This document shows positions 1 through 8,600 of a stretch of DNA of 41,162 nt, piece by piece (the first letter of the stretch is position 1; each line of letters starts with the position of its first letter). Below the pieces are notes generated by a model. The model saw only the letters and a list, made by a program, of their open reading frames with translations. It searched no databases and was not told where the DNA came from. The stretch spans positions 1 through 41,162 of the forward strand of contig JAFWTH010000073.1 of NCBI GenBank assembly GCA_017518975.1, given 5' to 3'. Position numbers and translations under genes: made by a program. The DNA is from Clostridia bacterium. GTDB lineage: Bacteria > Bacillota > Clostridia > Oscillospirales > CAG-272.

Positions 1-439
1 ACGCCATAACGACCGCGCCGATGACGATAAAAGGCGAACGGAGAACGAGGCGGAGAACGATGTTGAGGCCGCTCTGCGCCTGCGCGGCGTCCGAATTGAG
101 CCGGTTGATAAGGGCGGGCGCGGTCGCGCGGTCGAGATCCGAATAAGAAAGAGACTCGATCTTGTCGAATATCGCCTCGCGCAGACGCGTTCCGAAACCC
201 GCCGACGAACGCGCGGCAAAATACTGCCCTATTACGGCGAAAATGAATCCGACGGCTCCGAGACCCGCCATCAGGCAGATCATACCGATTATATATCCCG
301 TGTCTTTCGCGGGGATCGCGTAATCGATGATATTCGCGACGATAAGCGGAATGAGAAGTTCGAGAACCGCCTCCGCAAGTTTGAAAACGGGAGAGAGAAC
401 CGTCTCTTTTCCGTATCCCTTGAGATATCTTAAAAGCAT
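1..439 (-). CDS. ABC transporter, N-terminal membrane domain (partial)
   Basis: The reverse strand reads as an open frame of 146 codons starting with ATG at 439-437 and running off the left edge. It begins MLLRYLKGYGKE and continues with hydrophobic stretches and polar loops typical of the ABC exporter membrane domain, including a loop with LREAIFDKIESLSYSDLD followed by LINRLNSDA. That loop pattern is characteristic of exporters in which membrane and ATPase domains are fused (MsbA/LmrA-like, often encoded as pairs). A GGGAGGGG ribosome binding site lies about 7 bases upstream of the start. The ATPase half, if present, is outside the window, so substrate and partner cannot be judged. It is transcribed divergently from fakA. 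The fold is quite sure; the function is open. Confidence 0.85.
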   Translation of the reverse strand, partial: MLLRYLKGYGKETVLSPVFKLAEAVLELLIPLIVANIIDYAIPAKDTGYIIGMICLMAGLGAVGFIFAVIGQYFAARSSAGFGTRLREAIFDKIESLSYSDLDRATAPALINRLNSDAAQAQSGLNIVLRLVLRSPFIVIGAVVMA

Positions 440-489
440 CGCCGTTCCCCTCCCTTCTTTCTTTTTCAGGCACATATTATCCCATATTT

Positions 490-518
490 ATCATACAGCG
501 GAGCGGGTGAAAAGTCAA
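490..518 (-). promoter_or_regulatory. Promoter for the ABC transporter gene
   Basis: On the minus strand, -35 TTGACT (518-513) and -10 TATGAT (495-490) are separated by 17 bases, about 50 bases upstream of the ABC transporter start. It sits back to back with the plus-strand promoter at 526-554; only 7 bases separate the two -35 boxes, so the two genes may be regulated together. Predicted by eye from consensus match. Confidence 0.6.
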
Positions 519-525
519 GTCGCGA

Positions 526-554
526 TTGACACGAGGTAGTATATATGATATACT
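526..554 (+). promoter_or_regulatory. Promoter for the fakA lipid operon
   Basis: A perfect -35 TTGACA (526-531), a 17-base spacer and -10 TATACT (549-554) precede fakA by about 55 bases. The region just downstream is AT-rich. No operator palindrome that I could assign to a known fatty acid regulator is visible between promoter and gene. Confidence 0.7.
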
Positions 555-608
555 TTAGTTTGTTGAATAATGTCAACAAACTTGATTTTTTCATCAGGGG
601 ACGCGCCA

Positions 609-2258
609 ATGTACAACGTAATCGTAGACGGTGAAATGTTCGTAAATATGATATCGCTCGGAGCCGCGACACTCGAAGAACACAGGACCGAGATCAACGA
701 TCTTAACGTTTTCCCCATTCCCGACGGGGATACGGGCGACAATATGTGCATGACGATGGAGGCCGGGATCGCCCATATTACGGGCAGGAACACCCTTTCG
801 ATAGGCGAAGCGGCGTCCCTCATTTCCGACGGAATGCTCCTCGGAGCGAGGGGAAATTCCGGCGTTATTCTCTCGCGCATTTTCGCAGGCATCGCCAAGG
901 GACTGAAAGAGCACGACAAGGCGGACGTGATGGCGCTTGCCCGCGCTTTCCGCATCGGCTCGGACGAGGCGTATCTCGCCGTGCCCGTTCCCGTCGACGG
1001 AACGATCCTTTCCGTCTATCGCGACGCCACCGAATACGCACTTTCCCGCGTATCGGAACAGACGACGCTCGCCGAATATATGAACGACTTACTCACGGAA
1101 CTCCGTTCCTCCCTTTCGCGCACCCCCGACCTTCTTGAAGTGTTGAAAGAAGCGGGGGTCGTGGACAGCGGCGGCGCGGGGTTCGTTTACATCTCCGAAG
1201 GAATGAAAAAGGCGATCGACGGAGAGACCGCCGTTCCCTTAAACACCTCGGCGCGCCGCGAAGCGGGTCCGGATCTCAACGCTTTCACCGAGGACAGCGT
1301 TCTCGAATTCGGTTACTGCACCGAGTTTCTTCTGAGACTGCAGAAGGCGAAAGTCGACATCGACTCTTTCGACGTTTCGGAACTCGTCGGTCAGCTCGAG
1401 GGGATCGGGGGCGAGTCGATCGTCGCATTCCGCGAGGGATCGATAGTAAAAGTCCACGTACATACTCCCCGTCCCGGAGACGTGCTTGATCTTTGCCAGC
1501 GTTTCGGCGAATTCCTGACGCTGAAGATCGAGAATATGAGTTTGCAGCATAACAATAAGATATCAAGAAACCATCCCGCGCCGAAAAAGGCGCGGTCGAA
1601 ATACGGGATCGTCGCCGTTGCGGCGGGCGACGGGATCAAAAACACGTTCGCCGAACTCGGATGCGACAAAGTGATCGACGGCGGGAGACTGATGAACCCG
1701 TCCGCGGAGGATTTCGTCCGCGCGTTCGACGAGGTCAACGCGGACACCGTATTCGTCTTTCCGAACAACTCCAACGTGTTCCTCACCGCGACGCAGGCGG
1801 CAAAACTCTACAAGGGCTGCCGCGCCGTCATTCTCCCGACGAAATCCGTCGGCGAGGGATACGCCGCCGTTTCTATGATAGATCTGTCGGGCGACGACCC
1901 CGACGCGATCGCCTCGGAGCTTGAAGACGTCATCGCGGGAGTCAAGACGGGGACGGTCTCACAGGCGTCCAAGGACGTGACCCGGGACGGTGTTAAAATC
2001 GTCGCGGGCGATTACATAGGTTTCTCGGGGGGCGTTATCCTTACCGACGAGAAAACGAGAGAGGCCGCCGTCCTGACGCTGTGCGACGGAATGGGAGCGG
2101 GCGATTTCGACATTATGCTTCTCATTACCGGAGAGACCGTAACGGAAGCGGACGCGGATGCGCTCCGCGACGAGCTCTCCGCAAAGTACCGCGGCACGGA
2201 AGTCATCACGATAGCCGGAGGTCAGCCGATCTACGACTGCATCATAGTTCTTGAGTAA
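609..2258 (+). CDS. fakA: Fatty acid kinase catalytic subunit FakA (DhaL/YloV family)
   Basis: FakA transfers phosphate from ATP to a fatty acid held by a FakB protein, giving acyl-phosphate for phospholipid synthesis. The 549-residue product has the DhaL-type nucleotide domain first: DGDTGDN at residues 39-45, whose aspartates bind magnesium, and GARGNSG at 79-85. A middle domain with HVHTPRPGDVLD follows, and the C-terminal domain contains FPNNSNVFLTATQAA, matching the family. Length is normal. An in-frame ATG exists at 570, but only the ATG at 609 has a ribosome binding site (AGGGG at 596-600), so 609 is preferred. It opens an operon with fakB, an acyltransferase, plsX and acpP and has its own consensus promoter. 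The usual Asp23 homolog upstream is absent here. Confidence 0.93.
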   Translation: MYNVIVDGEMFVNMISLGAATLEEHRTEINDLNVFPIPDGDTGDNMCMTMEAGIAHITGRNTLSIGEAASLISDGMLLGARGNSGVILSRIFAGIAKGLKEHDKADVMALARAFRIGSDEAYLAVPVPVDGTILSVYRDATEYALSRVSEQTTLAEYMNDLLTELRSSLSRTPDLLEVLKEAGVVDSGGAGFVYISEGMKKAIDGETAVPLNTSARREAGPDLNAFTEDSVLEFGYCTEFLLRLQKAKVDIDSFDVSELVGQLEGIGGESIVAFREGSIVKVHVHTPRPGDVLDLCQRFGEFLTLKIENMSLQHNNKISRNHPAPKKARSKYGIVAVAAGDGIKNTFAELGCDKVIDGGRLMNPSAEDFVRAFDEVNADTVFVFPNNSNVFLTATQAAKLYKGCRAVILPTKSVGEGYAAVSMIDLSGDDPDAIASELEDVIAGVKTGTVSQASKDVTRDGVKIVAGDYIGFSGGVILTDEKTREAAVLTLCDGMGAGDFDIMLLITGETVTEADADALRDELSAKYRGTEVITIAGGQPIYDCIIVLE

Positions 2259-2263
2259 AAAAA

Positions 2264-2278
2264 GCCGCGTTTCGCGGC
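2264..2278 (+). other. Small intergenic hairpin between fakA and fakB
   Basis: GCCGCG and CGCGGC pair across a TTT loop directly after the fakA stop codon. No T-run follows, so it is not a terminator; it could stabilise the mRNA or mark the gene boundary. Confidence 0.35.
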
Positions 2279-2294
2279 GGTCAGGAGATATATC

Positions 2295-3164
2295 ATGCTT
2301 GTTCTTTTCACAGACACAGACACAGACATCACCCCGAAAATGGCGGAGGAGTACGGATACCGGCTCATAAGCATGCCGTACAGTATCGACGGCAAGAGCA
2401 CCTTTCCGTACGTCGATTTTGAAGAATTCGACGCTCACTCCTTTTACGACACGCTCCGCGCCGGCGCTCTTCCGAACACCTCCGCGATAAGCGAGGAATC
2501 CTACAGACAGTACTTTGAGCCGATCTTCGAGAACGGCGACGACATCCTGTACGTTCACTTCTCGCGCGCTATGACCGCGACGTTCGACGCGATGGACCGC
2601 GCCGTCGCGGCTCTGCTTGAAAAGTATCCCGAAAGGCATTTCTGGGATATCGACACGAAAGCCATTACGATCGGAAGTCTCAACATCGTTCTGGAAGTCG
2701 GTCAGATGTATAAGGACGGAAAGAGCGTCGAGGAGATCCTCGAATGGGCGAAGGACGAGGTCGACCGCTTCGCGGTCTACTTCTTCGCTGACGATCTCCG
2801 GTTCTTCAAGCACAGCGGGCGCGTTTCGGGTCTCGCGGGTACTATGGGAACGCTTCTCGGCGTCCGTCCGATCATCCATATGAACTCCGAGGGCAAGATG
2901 GTCTCCGTCGGTAAGGAAAAGGGACGCGCCAAGGCGGTGAACCGCCTCGTCGAAACGGTCGCGGAACTCGGAGACGGACTTAAAGACCACCGCGTGATCG
3001 TCGCTCACACCGACTCTCCCGAGATCGTCGGAGAACTTGCCGACAGACTCAAAGAGAGATTCGGCGACGACCTTGACATGATCTGCGTCGACGTAAACCC
3101 GACCGCCGGTTCTCACTGCGGACCGAACACCGTCGGCGTCAGCTTCCACGCAAAACACAGATGA
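2295..3164 (+). CDS. fakB: DegV-family fatty acid-binding protein FakB
   Basis: DegV proteins bind a fatty acid in a deep pocket and present its carboxylate to FakA. The 289-residue product has the normal DegV length and landmarks: an N-terminal strand with FTDTDTDITP, the ISMPYSIDGK strand, TSAISEESY, HFSRAMTATFD (the equivalent of the usual SS-LSGTY segment) and GSHCGPNTVGVSF near the C-terminus, the conserved carboxylate/phosphate site. AGGAG lies 8 bases before the start, and the gene follows fakA by 36 bases on the same strand, the expected functional pairing. Acyl-chain preference cannot be read from sequence. Paralogues elsewhere in the genome are likely but cannot be seen. Confidence 0.9.
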   Translation: MLVLFTDTDTDITPKMAEEYGYRLISMPYSIDGKSTFPYVDFEEFDAHSFYDTLRAGALPNTSAISEESYRQYFEPIFENGDDILYVHFSRAMTATFDAMDRAVAALLEKYPERHFWDIDTKAITIGSLNIVLEVGQMYKDGKSVEEILEWAKDEVDRFAVYFFADDLRFFKHSGRVSGLAGTMGTLLGVRPIIHMNSEGKMVSVGKEKGRAKAVNRLVETVAELGDGLKDHRVIVAHTDSPEIVGELADRLKERFGDDLDMICVDVNPTAGSHCGPNTVGVSFHAKHR

Positions 3165-3178
3165 CCCGGAGATCAGTC

Positions 3179-4309
3179 ATGATCGAAGTCAGAGAAATAA
3201 AAACGAAAAAAGAACAAAGGGATTTTTTAAAGTTCCCTCTCGATCTTTACCGGGATAATGAAAACTTCGTTCCCCCGCTCTGGGGTGATGAAAAAAAGAT
3301 CTTCCGACCCGACTACATCTATTACGACACCTGCGAGGCAGTTTACTACGGCGCGTACAAAGACGGAGTTATGGTCGGAAGGATAAGCGGGATCCTGCAG
3401 CGCTCTTCAAACGAAAAATGGAGTCAGAAGCGCGTAAGATTCACCCGATTCGATTCGATCGACGACGTCGGGGTCGCCCGCGCGCTTTTCGACGCGGTCG
3501 AACGGTGGGCGGCGGAGCGCGGGATGGACACGGTATGCGGTCCTCTCGGCTTTTCCGATCTCGAACGCGAGGGACTTCTCATAGAGGGTTTCGACGAGCT
3601 CTCGACGTTCGAGGAACAGTACAACGCCGAGTATTACGGCCGTCTGATCGAAGAATGCGGATACGCAAAGGAAGTCGACTGGATCGAGAGCAAGATCTAC
3701 GCTCCCGACGAGGACGACGGAACTCTCGACCGGATGGCGGACTTCGTAATGAAACGCTATAACCTCCGTTACGGAGGAGCGAAGAACGTCAGGGATTTCA
3801 TAAACCGCTACGCCGATCAGCTTTTCGAGCTTCTCGATAAAGCGTACGATAAATTGTACGGCACGGTCCCGTTCACCGACAGAATGAAGAAAATGCTGAT
3901 AGACAATTTTCTTCTCATCGTCGATCTGAAATACGTCGACGTGATCCTTGACGAGAACGACCGCGTCATTTGTATGGGGGTGAGTTTCCCGTCCATCGCG
4001 AAAGCAGTGAGGAAATCAAACGGCCACCTGACGCCCGCGGCGCTGTTCCGTATCCTTCGCTCGCTGAAAAAGCCCGAGATCCTCGATCTCGCCCTGATCG
4101 CCGTCGACGAGGAATACATGAACCGCGGCGTCAGCACGATATTTTCCGCGGCTCTCCTCCGTTTGCTCAAGAACGGAACGATCAAGTACGCGGAAACGAA
4201 CCTCAACCTCGAGGACAATTACGCGATAATCAATCAGTGGAAACGGTTCCGCGCCGTCAACCATAAAAGGCGCAGATCGTACGTCAAAAAGATCGGAACG
4301 GAAAACTGA
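3179..4309 (+). CDS. GNAT-fold acyltransferase, YghO/BcerS-like family
   Basis: The 376-residue protein starts with an N-terminal block carrying FLKFPLDLYRDNENFVPPLW, a signature of the YghO-like group that includes the bacterial ceramide synthases; VGRISGILQR and VCGPLGFSD fit the same family. The C-terminal half (about residues 250-350) looks like a second GNAT-type domain with LALIAVDEEYMNRGV. It is soluble, with no signal peptide. ATG 3161 overlaps the fakB stop, but ATG 3179 has GGAG (3168-3171) at good spacing and is preferred. The gene lies between fakB and plsX, so an acyl donor (acyl-ACP, possibly acyl-phosphate) is plausible; this is inference. Family assignment is from memory of motifs. 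No serine palmitoyltransferase is in the window, so ceramide synthesis is not supported; the acceptor is unknown. Confidence 0.75.
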   Translation: MIEVREIKTKKEQRDFLKFPLDLYRDNENFVPPLWGDEKKIFRPDYIYYDTCEAVYYGAYKDGVMVGRISGILQRSSNEKWSQKRVRFTRFDSIDDVGVARALFDAVERWAAERGMDTVCGPLGFSDLEREGLLIEGFDELSTFEEQYNAEYYGRLIEECGYAKEVDWIESKIYAPDEDDGTLDRMADFVMKRYNLRYGGAKNVRDFINRYADQLFELLDKAYDKLYGTVPFTDRMKKMLIDNFLLIVDLKYVDVILDENDRVICMGVSFPSIAKAVRKSNGHLTPAALFRILRSLKKPEILDLALIAVDEEYMNRGVSTIFSAALLRLLKNGTIKYAETNLNLEDNYAIINQWKRFRAVNHKRRRSYVKKIGTEN

Positions 4310-4310
4310 T

Positions 4311-5327
4311 ATGAAGATAATCATGGACACGCTCGGCGGCGACAAGTCTCCGAGTGCTAACGTAGACGGCGTTATCGCCGCGCTTGCGAAATATCCCGAT
4401 CTCTCCGTAATCCTGACGGGTGAGGAGGACCCGCTGCGCGAGGCGACCCGCGGATATGAAGACAGGATCGAGATCGTGAACGCGCCGGGGTTGATCACGG
4501 GCGACGACAAGCCTACTGACGCGATAAGATTGAAAAAAGACAGCTCCATGATAGCGGGGATCCGCCTCCTGCGCGAACGCGAGGACGCGGACGCGCTCGT
4601 GTCGTGCGGAGCGACGGGCGCTCTGGTCGCGGCGGCGACCTTGCGGATCGGCAGGATCCGCGGGATCCGTCGTCCCGCGTTCTGCCCCATTCTACCCACG
4701 ATGGATGGCGGCACGGTCGGGATCTGCGACAGCGGGGCGAATACCGACGTCACCGCTGAGATGCTGCTGCAGTACGCCGTCATGGGAACGGAGTATATGA
4801 AGTGCGTCTTCGGTAAAAAAGAGCCGCGCGTTGCTCTTTTGAACGTCGGAACTGAAGCCGAAAAGGGCGACGATCTGAGGCGGGAAGCGTACGCGCTTCT
4901 TACCGATGCCGAAGGAGTCAACTTCGTCGGAAATATGGAGAGCCGCGACCTGCTCTCGGGAAAATACGACGTCGTCGTCGCGGACGGCTTTTCGGGCAAC
5001 GTGCTCGTCAAGACGGTTGAGGGGACCGCGCTCGAACTGCTAAAAAAACTGAAAAAAGACATTTACTCGAAGACGAGATACAAGCTCGGCGCGCTGATTA
5101 TGAAGGACATGTTCGCGAAGGAAAAGGCGTTCATGAACTACCAGAATTACGGCGGGAGCGTCCTCATCGGAACCGAGAAAACGGTCATCAAGGGACACGG
5201 ATCGTCCGACGCCTCGGCGGTGCTGAAATGCATCGAGCAGGCGATAACGATAAAAGCGGGTTCAATGAACGACAATATCTCCGCGTGGCTTGCCGCGAGA
5301 GAAAAACAGGAGGGTGACAATGTTTGA
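4311..5327 (+). CDS. plsX: Phosphate acyltransferase PlsX
   Basis: PlsX interconverts acyl-ACP and acyl-phosphate, the donor used by PlsY in the first step of phosphatidic acid synthesis. The 338-residue product has the family length and begins with MDTLGGDKSP, the equivalent of the canonical DAMGGDxAP start. SCGATGALVAAA, GICDSGANTD, LLNVGTEAEKGD and VVADGFSGNVLVKT follow in order, all PlsX hallmarks. It begins one base after the preceding stop codon and overlaps acpP by 8 bases, so translational coupling is likely. Gene order FakAB, PlsX, ACP places both directions of acyl-phosphate/acyl-ACP exchange in one transcript. It is a peripheral membrane enzyme in known species. Confidence 0.96.
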   Translation: MKIIMDTLGGDKSPSANVDGVIAALAKYPDLSVILTGEEDPLREATRGYEDRIEIVNAPGLITGDDKPTDAIRLKKDSSMIAGIRLLREREDADALVSCGATGALVAAATLRIGRIRGIRRPAFCPILPTMDGGTVGICDSGANTDVTAEMLLQYAVMGTEYMKCVFGKKEPRVALLNVGTEAEKGDDLRREAYALLTDAEGVNFVGNMESRDLLSGKYDVVVADGFSGNVLVKTVEGTALELLKKLKKDIYSKTRYKLGALIMKDMFAKEKAFMNYQNYGGSVLIGTEKTVIKGHGSSDASAVLKCIEQAITIKAGSMNDNISAWLAAREKQEGDNV

Positions 5328-5541
5328 AGAAGTAAAGAAGATCATGATCGAACAGCTGAAACTGAAAAACGTGAATATCACCGCAGATACGAAGATCAAA
5401 GAGGATCTCGGAGCCGATTCGCTCGATATTCTCCAGCTTCTTATGACGCTTGAGGAACAGCGCGGTATCGTGATACCCGACGAAGCGCTCGCCACGTTCC
5501 ATACCGTCGGCGACATCGTCGATTATCTCGAAAAAGTATAA
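5320..5541 (+). CDS. acpP: Acyl carrier protein
   Basis: A 73-residue acidic helical carrier. LGADSLDILQL holds the phosphopantetheine attachment serine at residue 34, and the C-terminal HTVGDIVDYLEK helix is typical. The longer frame from 5290 is rejected because the ATG at 5320 has AGGAGG (5308-5313) at correct spacing. It overlaps the end of plsX by 8 bases and is the last gene before a strong terminator. It could serve general fatty acid synthesis or be a dedicated partner of the neighbouring PlsX and acyltransferase; if the genome holds another acpP in a fab cluster, this one is likely specialised. Confidence 0.95.
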   Translation: MFEEVKKIMIEQLKLKNVNITADTKIKEDLGADSLDILQLLMTLEEQRGIVIPDEALATFHTVGDIVDYLEKV

Positions 5542-5550
5542 TACTTTTTT

Positions 5551-5582
5551 CGGGCGGGTCCGGACCCGCCCGTTTCTTTTTC
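5551..5582 (+). terminator. Intrinsic terminator of the lipid operon
   Basis: A perfect inverted repeat of 11 + 11 bases (5551-5572, CGGGCGGGTCC and its complement) is followed by TTTCTTTTT. It lies 9 bases after the acpP stop and only 25 bases before the next start codon. Confidence 0.88.
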
Positions 5583-5606
5583 CAAGAAAACGCTCAGGAG
5601 AATAAT

Positions 5607-8600
5607 ATGATAGTGATCATAAAAAAAGCGGCGTCCGCCATTCTGACCCTGTCTTTCCTTATCGTCATGGTCGCGGGAGTCGTTTCCCCGGCAGCGGCGG
5701 AAGAAACGAAAACCTCCGCTGTGGAGTTCGTTGACGTTCCGGAAGACGTGTGGTTCCGGGAATACGTGGATTTCGTATCGTCAAGAGGAATAATGGGCGG
5801 CGACGGGAGATCCGATACTTTTCTCCCGCACAGACCGACTACGAGAGGAATGCTCGCGGTTATTCTGAACCGTCTTGAGGACGAGCCGAAAGCGACGAAA
5901 AAACCGCCGTTCACCGACCTGCGCGCGGACTGGTATTCCAAAGCCGTTGGATGGGCGTGGGAATCGGAAATCGTCAACGGTACTGGCGATAAGTCTTTCA
6001 CACCGGACGGTATCATCACACGGCAACAGATGGTGACGATGCTCTACCGGTACGCAAAACAAAAACTATATCCGACGGACCGCGCAAAAGGAGACCTCAG
6101 CGTTTTCGAAGACGGAAACAAGGTAGCTCCTTGGGCGCACGACGCCGTGGCCTGGGCGCTCGGCGAGGAACTGGTACTCGGAAGAAGCAAGACGCAGCTT
6201 GCGCCGGACGGGAACACGACCCGATGTGAGATGGCGACTATCCTCACCCGTTTTCTGACGAAATACGAAAACAGTCAGCCATCTGTCGATCCTCTGTACG
6301 AAAAAGCGGAAGCGCTCGGCTCGTCGCCCGTATGCGCGGCGCACGGAGCGGCTCTGCACGCACAACTCGGATCTCCCGGTGATCTCTCGGAGGAGGAACT
6401 CGGCGCGTATATCACCGATCATCTGGGACTTGACCGCTCGATCTATCGCTTCGCCCTTACGGGCGGCGGTTTCCCCTCGTTTCTGAACGAGTATTCAAAG
6501 CTCGGTCTCGGGGACGGCGCGCTTATCCCCGTTTCTTTTGAGATCAAAAACATACGCACGACGGGCGATCCCGCACCGGTCGTATCCTTTCCGCTTTACG
6601 TGATAAGAAACGACTTTATCAGCGCACCGCATACAGTTCGGTGTGAAAACGGCAAAATCGCGGACGAGACGCTTTCCGCTCTCGCGGCGGAATTCGATCC
6701 GCTCTTCGTCTGCGGGGAGGACGGATGCGTCCACGTCGAGGCAGACAGTCTCGAGGACAAGGATCTCGCGGACGCGCTGCTCGCGCTGACGGACCTTGAC
6801 AGAGAGATCTACTCCGCGTCGGTCTCCGGCGACGGCGTCCCGTCTCTCATATCCGTTTTTGACGCGCTTCCGGTCGGCGGGGTCGCGCCGACGCGCGAAG
6901 TGACGCTGAAGATCTCAAACGAATCGATAAAGGGAAAATGCGGGTACGATTCCGAGTGCTTGGTTACGGTCCGGGTCTCCGTACTGAAGACGGACGGGGA
7001 CGGCGTCTTTTCAGTTCCCTGCCCATATGAGGAAGTGCGCCGGGCGTACGAACTTTTCGAAAAAAAATACGTGTGCGGAGAACACAACTGCGCGCACATT
7101 GCGCTGAATCATGAAGGCGAAGCCGCCGCATCGGACGTCGGGGAGATCATGAAAGATGCGCTCGATCTCTGCGAGCGGTATGAAGTGAATACGGTATCTG
7201 ATCCGTCGGGCGGCGTAACGGTGAGCGTGACAGATGCCCGCGGTTACCGGCACGGAACGCTCCTTTTCAAAGCGACGTACTGCATCGACAGGTCGTCCTC
7301 CGTCAACGCCCGTTTCATAATGTGCGAAAACGACCGCGACGCCTACAAAATGATCGTTCAGGACGGATACGACGGCGCGACCGGCTACGGATCTTGGAAC
7401 TACGGGCAAACGGAATCCGGATGGCTTCTCGACACGAGAGCGGACGATTCCGTGCGTCACGGAGAGATTAACGACGTCAGTACGACGGAAAGTTCGCAGG
7501 TCATCCGCCCGGTCAACGACACGTTCAAGGGCGTGATCGAACACAAGTGTTCGGTCACGATCAAATCCGGATTCGACGGAGCGATACTCGATTTCAGAAA
7601 CGATAAAGAAGAGAGCGTCTGTCTTCTTCAGACGTCCGGGAACGTCTGGGGGATACTGACCCCGGACGGGACTCTTGAAACGGTCTACGAACCGGGGGGA
7701 CGGAACAGTTTCGTCTTCGATCTGCGGATCGATCTGTATGAAGAGACGGTCGAACTTACGATTAACGGGGAGGACCTCGGGAAGCGTCCCCTCGCTCTGT
7801 CCGGAGTGAACGCGAACGTCGGAAGTTTCCGTTTTGCCTCGACGGATGGGGATACCGTCTGCTTTTCAATGGGTCTTTGCGAGACGACGGTAAACTACTC
7901 CCTGTTTGAACTGTTCTCCGATCAATATCTGACAGATACTCTTCCCGCGGGATGGATCGCAGAAAACGCGGAGTTCGCTCCGAACCCGGGAATCTCAGGC
8001 TCTTGGGACAATCATTCGTTCGACGGTCGCCTCTCGGTCGGCGGATATGCGGAGAAGGCATTTGAGGAAACGGAAGGTTCCGTTATAGCGCGATTCTCCG
8101 TTCTTCCCTCCCTCTCATCTACCGACACGGAATACTCGATCTTCGGAAACGGAGAAAAACTCGTCTCCCTAACCGCGGACGACGGGAGTTTCTACGTCAA
8201 CGGGGAGCGCGCGTACGATTACGTCAAGAACGTGTGGTATCGGTTCTGCCTGTTCTGCGACACGGAAACCGGCAGCGTAAAGCTCAAAATCAACGGGATC
8301 GACAGAGGGGAATACTCCCTCACGGCGACAGGCGTCCCCTTTGATACCGTCCGCGTTGAGAGCCGCGGGGCGGAACCCGTTATGTACGACGAATTTTACG
8401 TTTACCGCGACGTTTCGCACGGCGACTACGTGCCCGAGCCGGTAAGACCCGCCGGTGAGGAAGAATATACCGTGGGAATAAACACCTGTACGATGTGGCT
8501 GAACGGTTTCCACGGCGGATGGGCGTGCATAACGCCGTTCGACGATACGAAACCCGTCCTCGGTTTTTACGACGAAGGAAACCCCGAAACTGCCGACTGG

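Noticed and set aside
570..608. Earlier start for fakA at 570
   Set aside because: No ribosome binding site precedes it, it lies very close to the predicted transcript start, and the added 13 residues are not typical of the family.
1959..3158. Long antisense frame (399 codons) opposite fakA/fakB
   Set aside because: Both plus-strand genes under it are certain; the frame has no recognisable domain, and GC-rich third positions routinely create such antisense frames here. The same holds for 15718-16887, 16881-18272 and 18303-19472.
3179..4309. Assignment as a true ceramide synthase
   Set aside because: No serine palmitoyltransferase or other sphingolipid gene is in the window; only family resemblance of the N-terminal motifs supports it.
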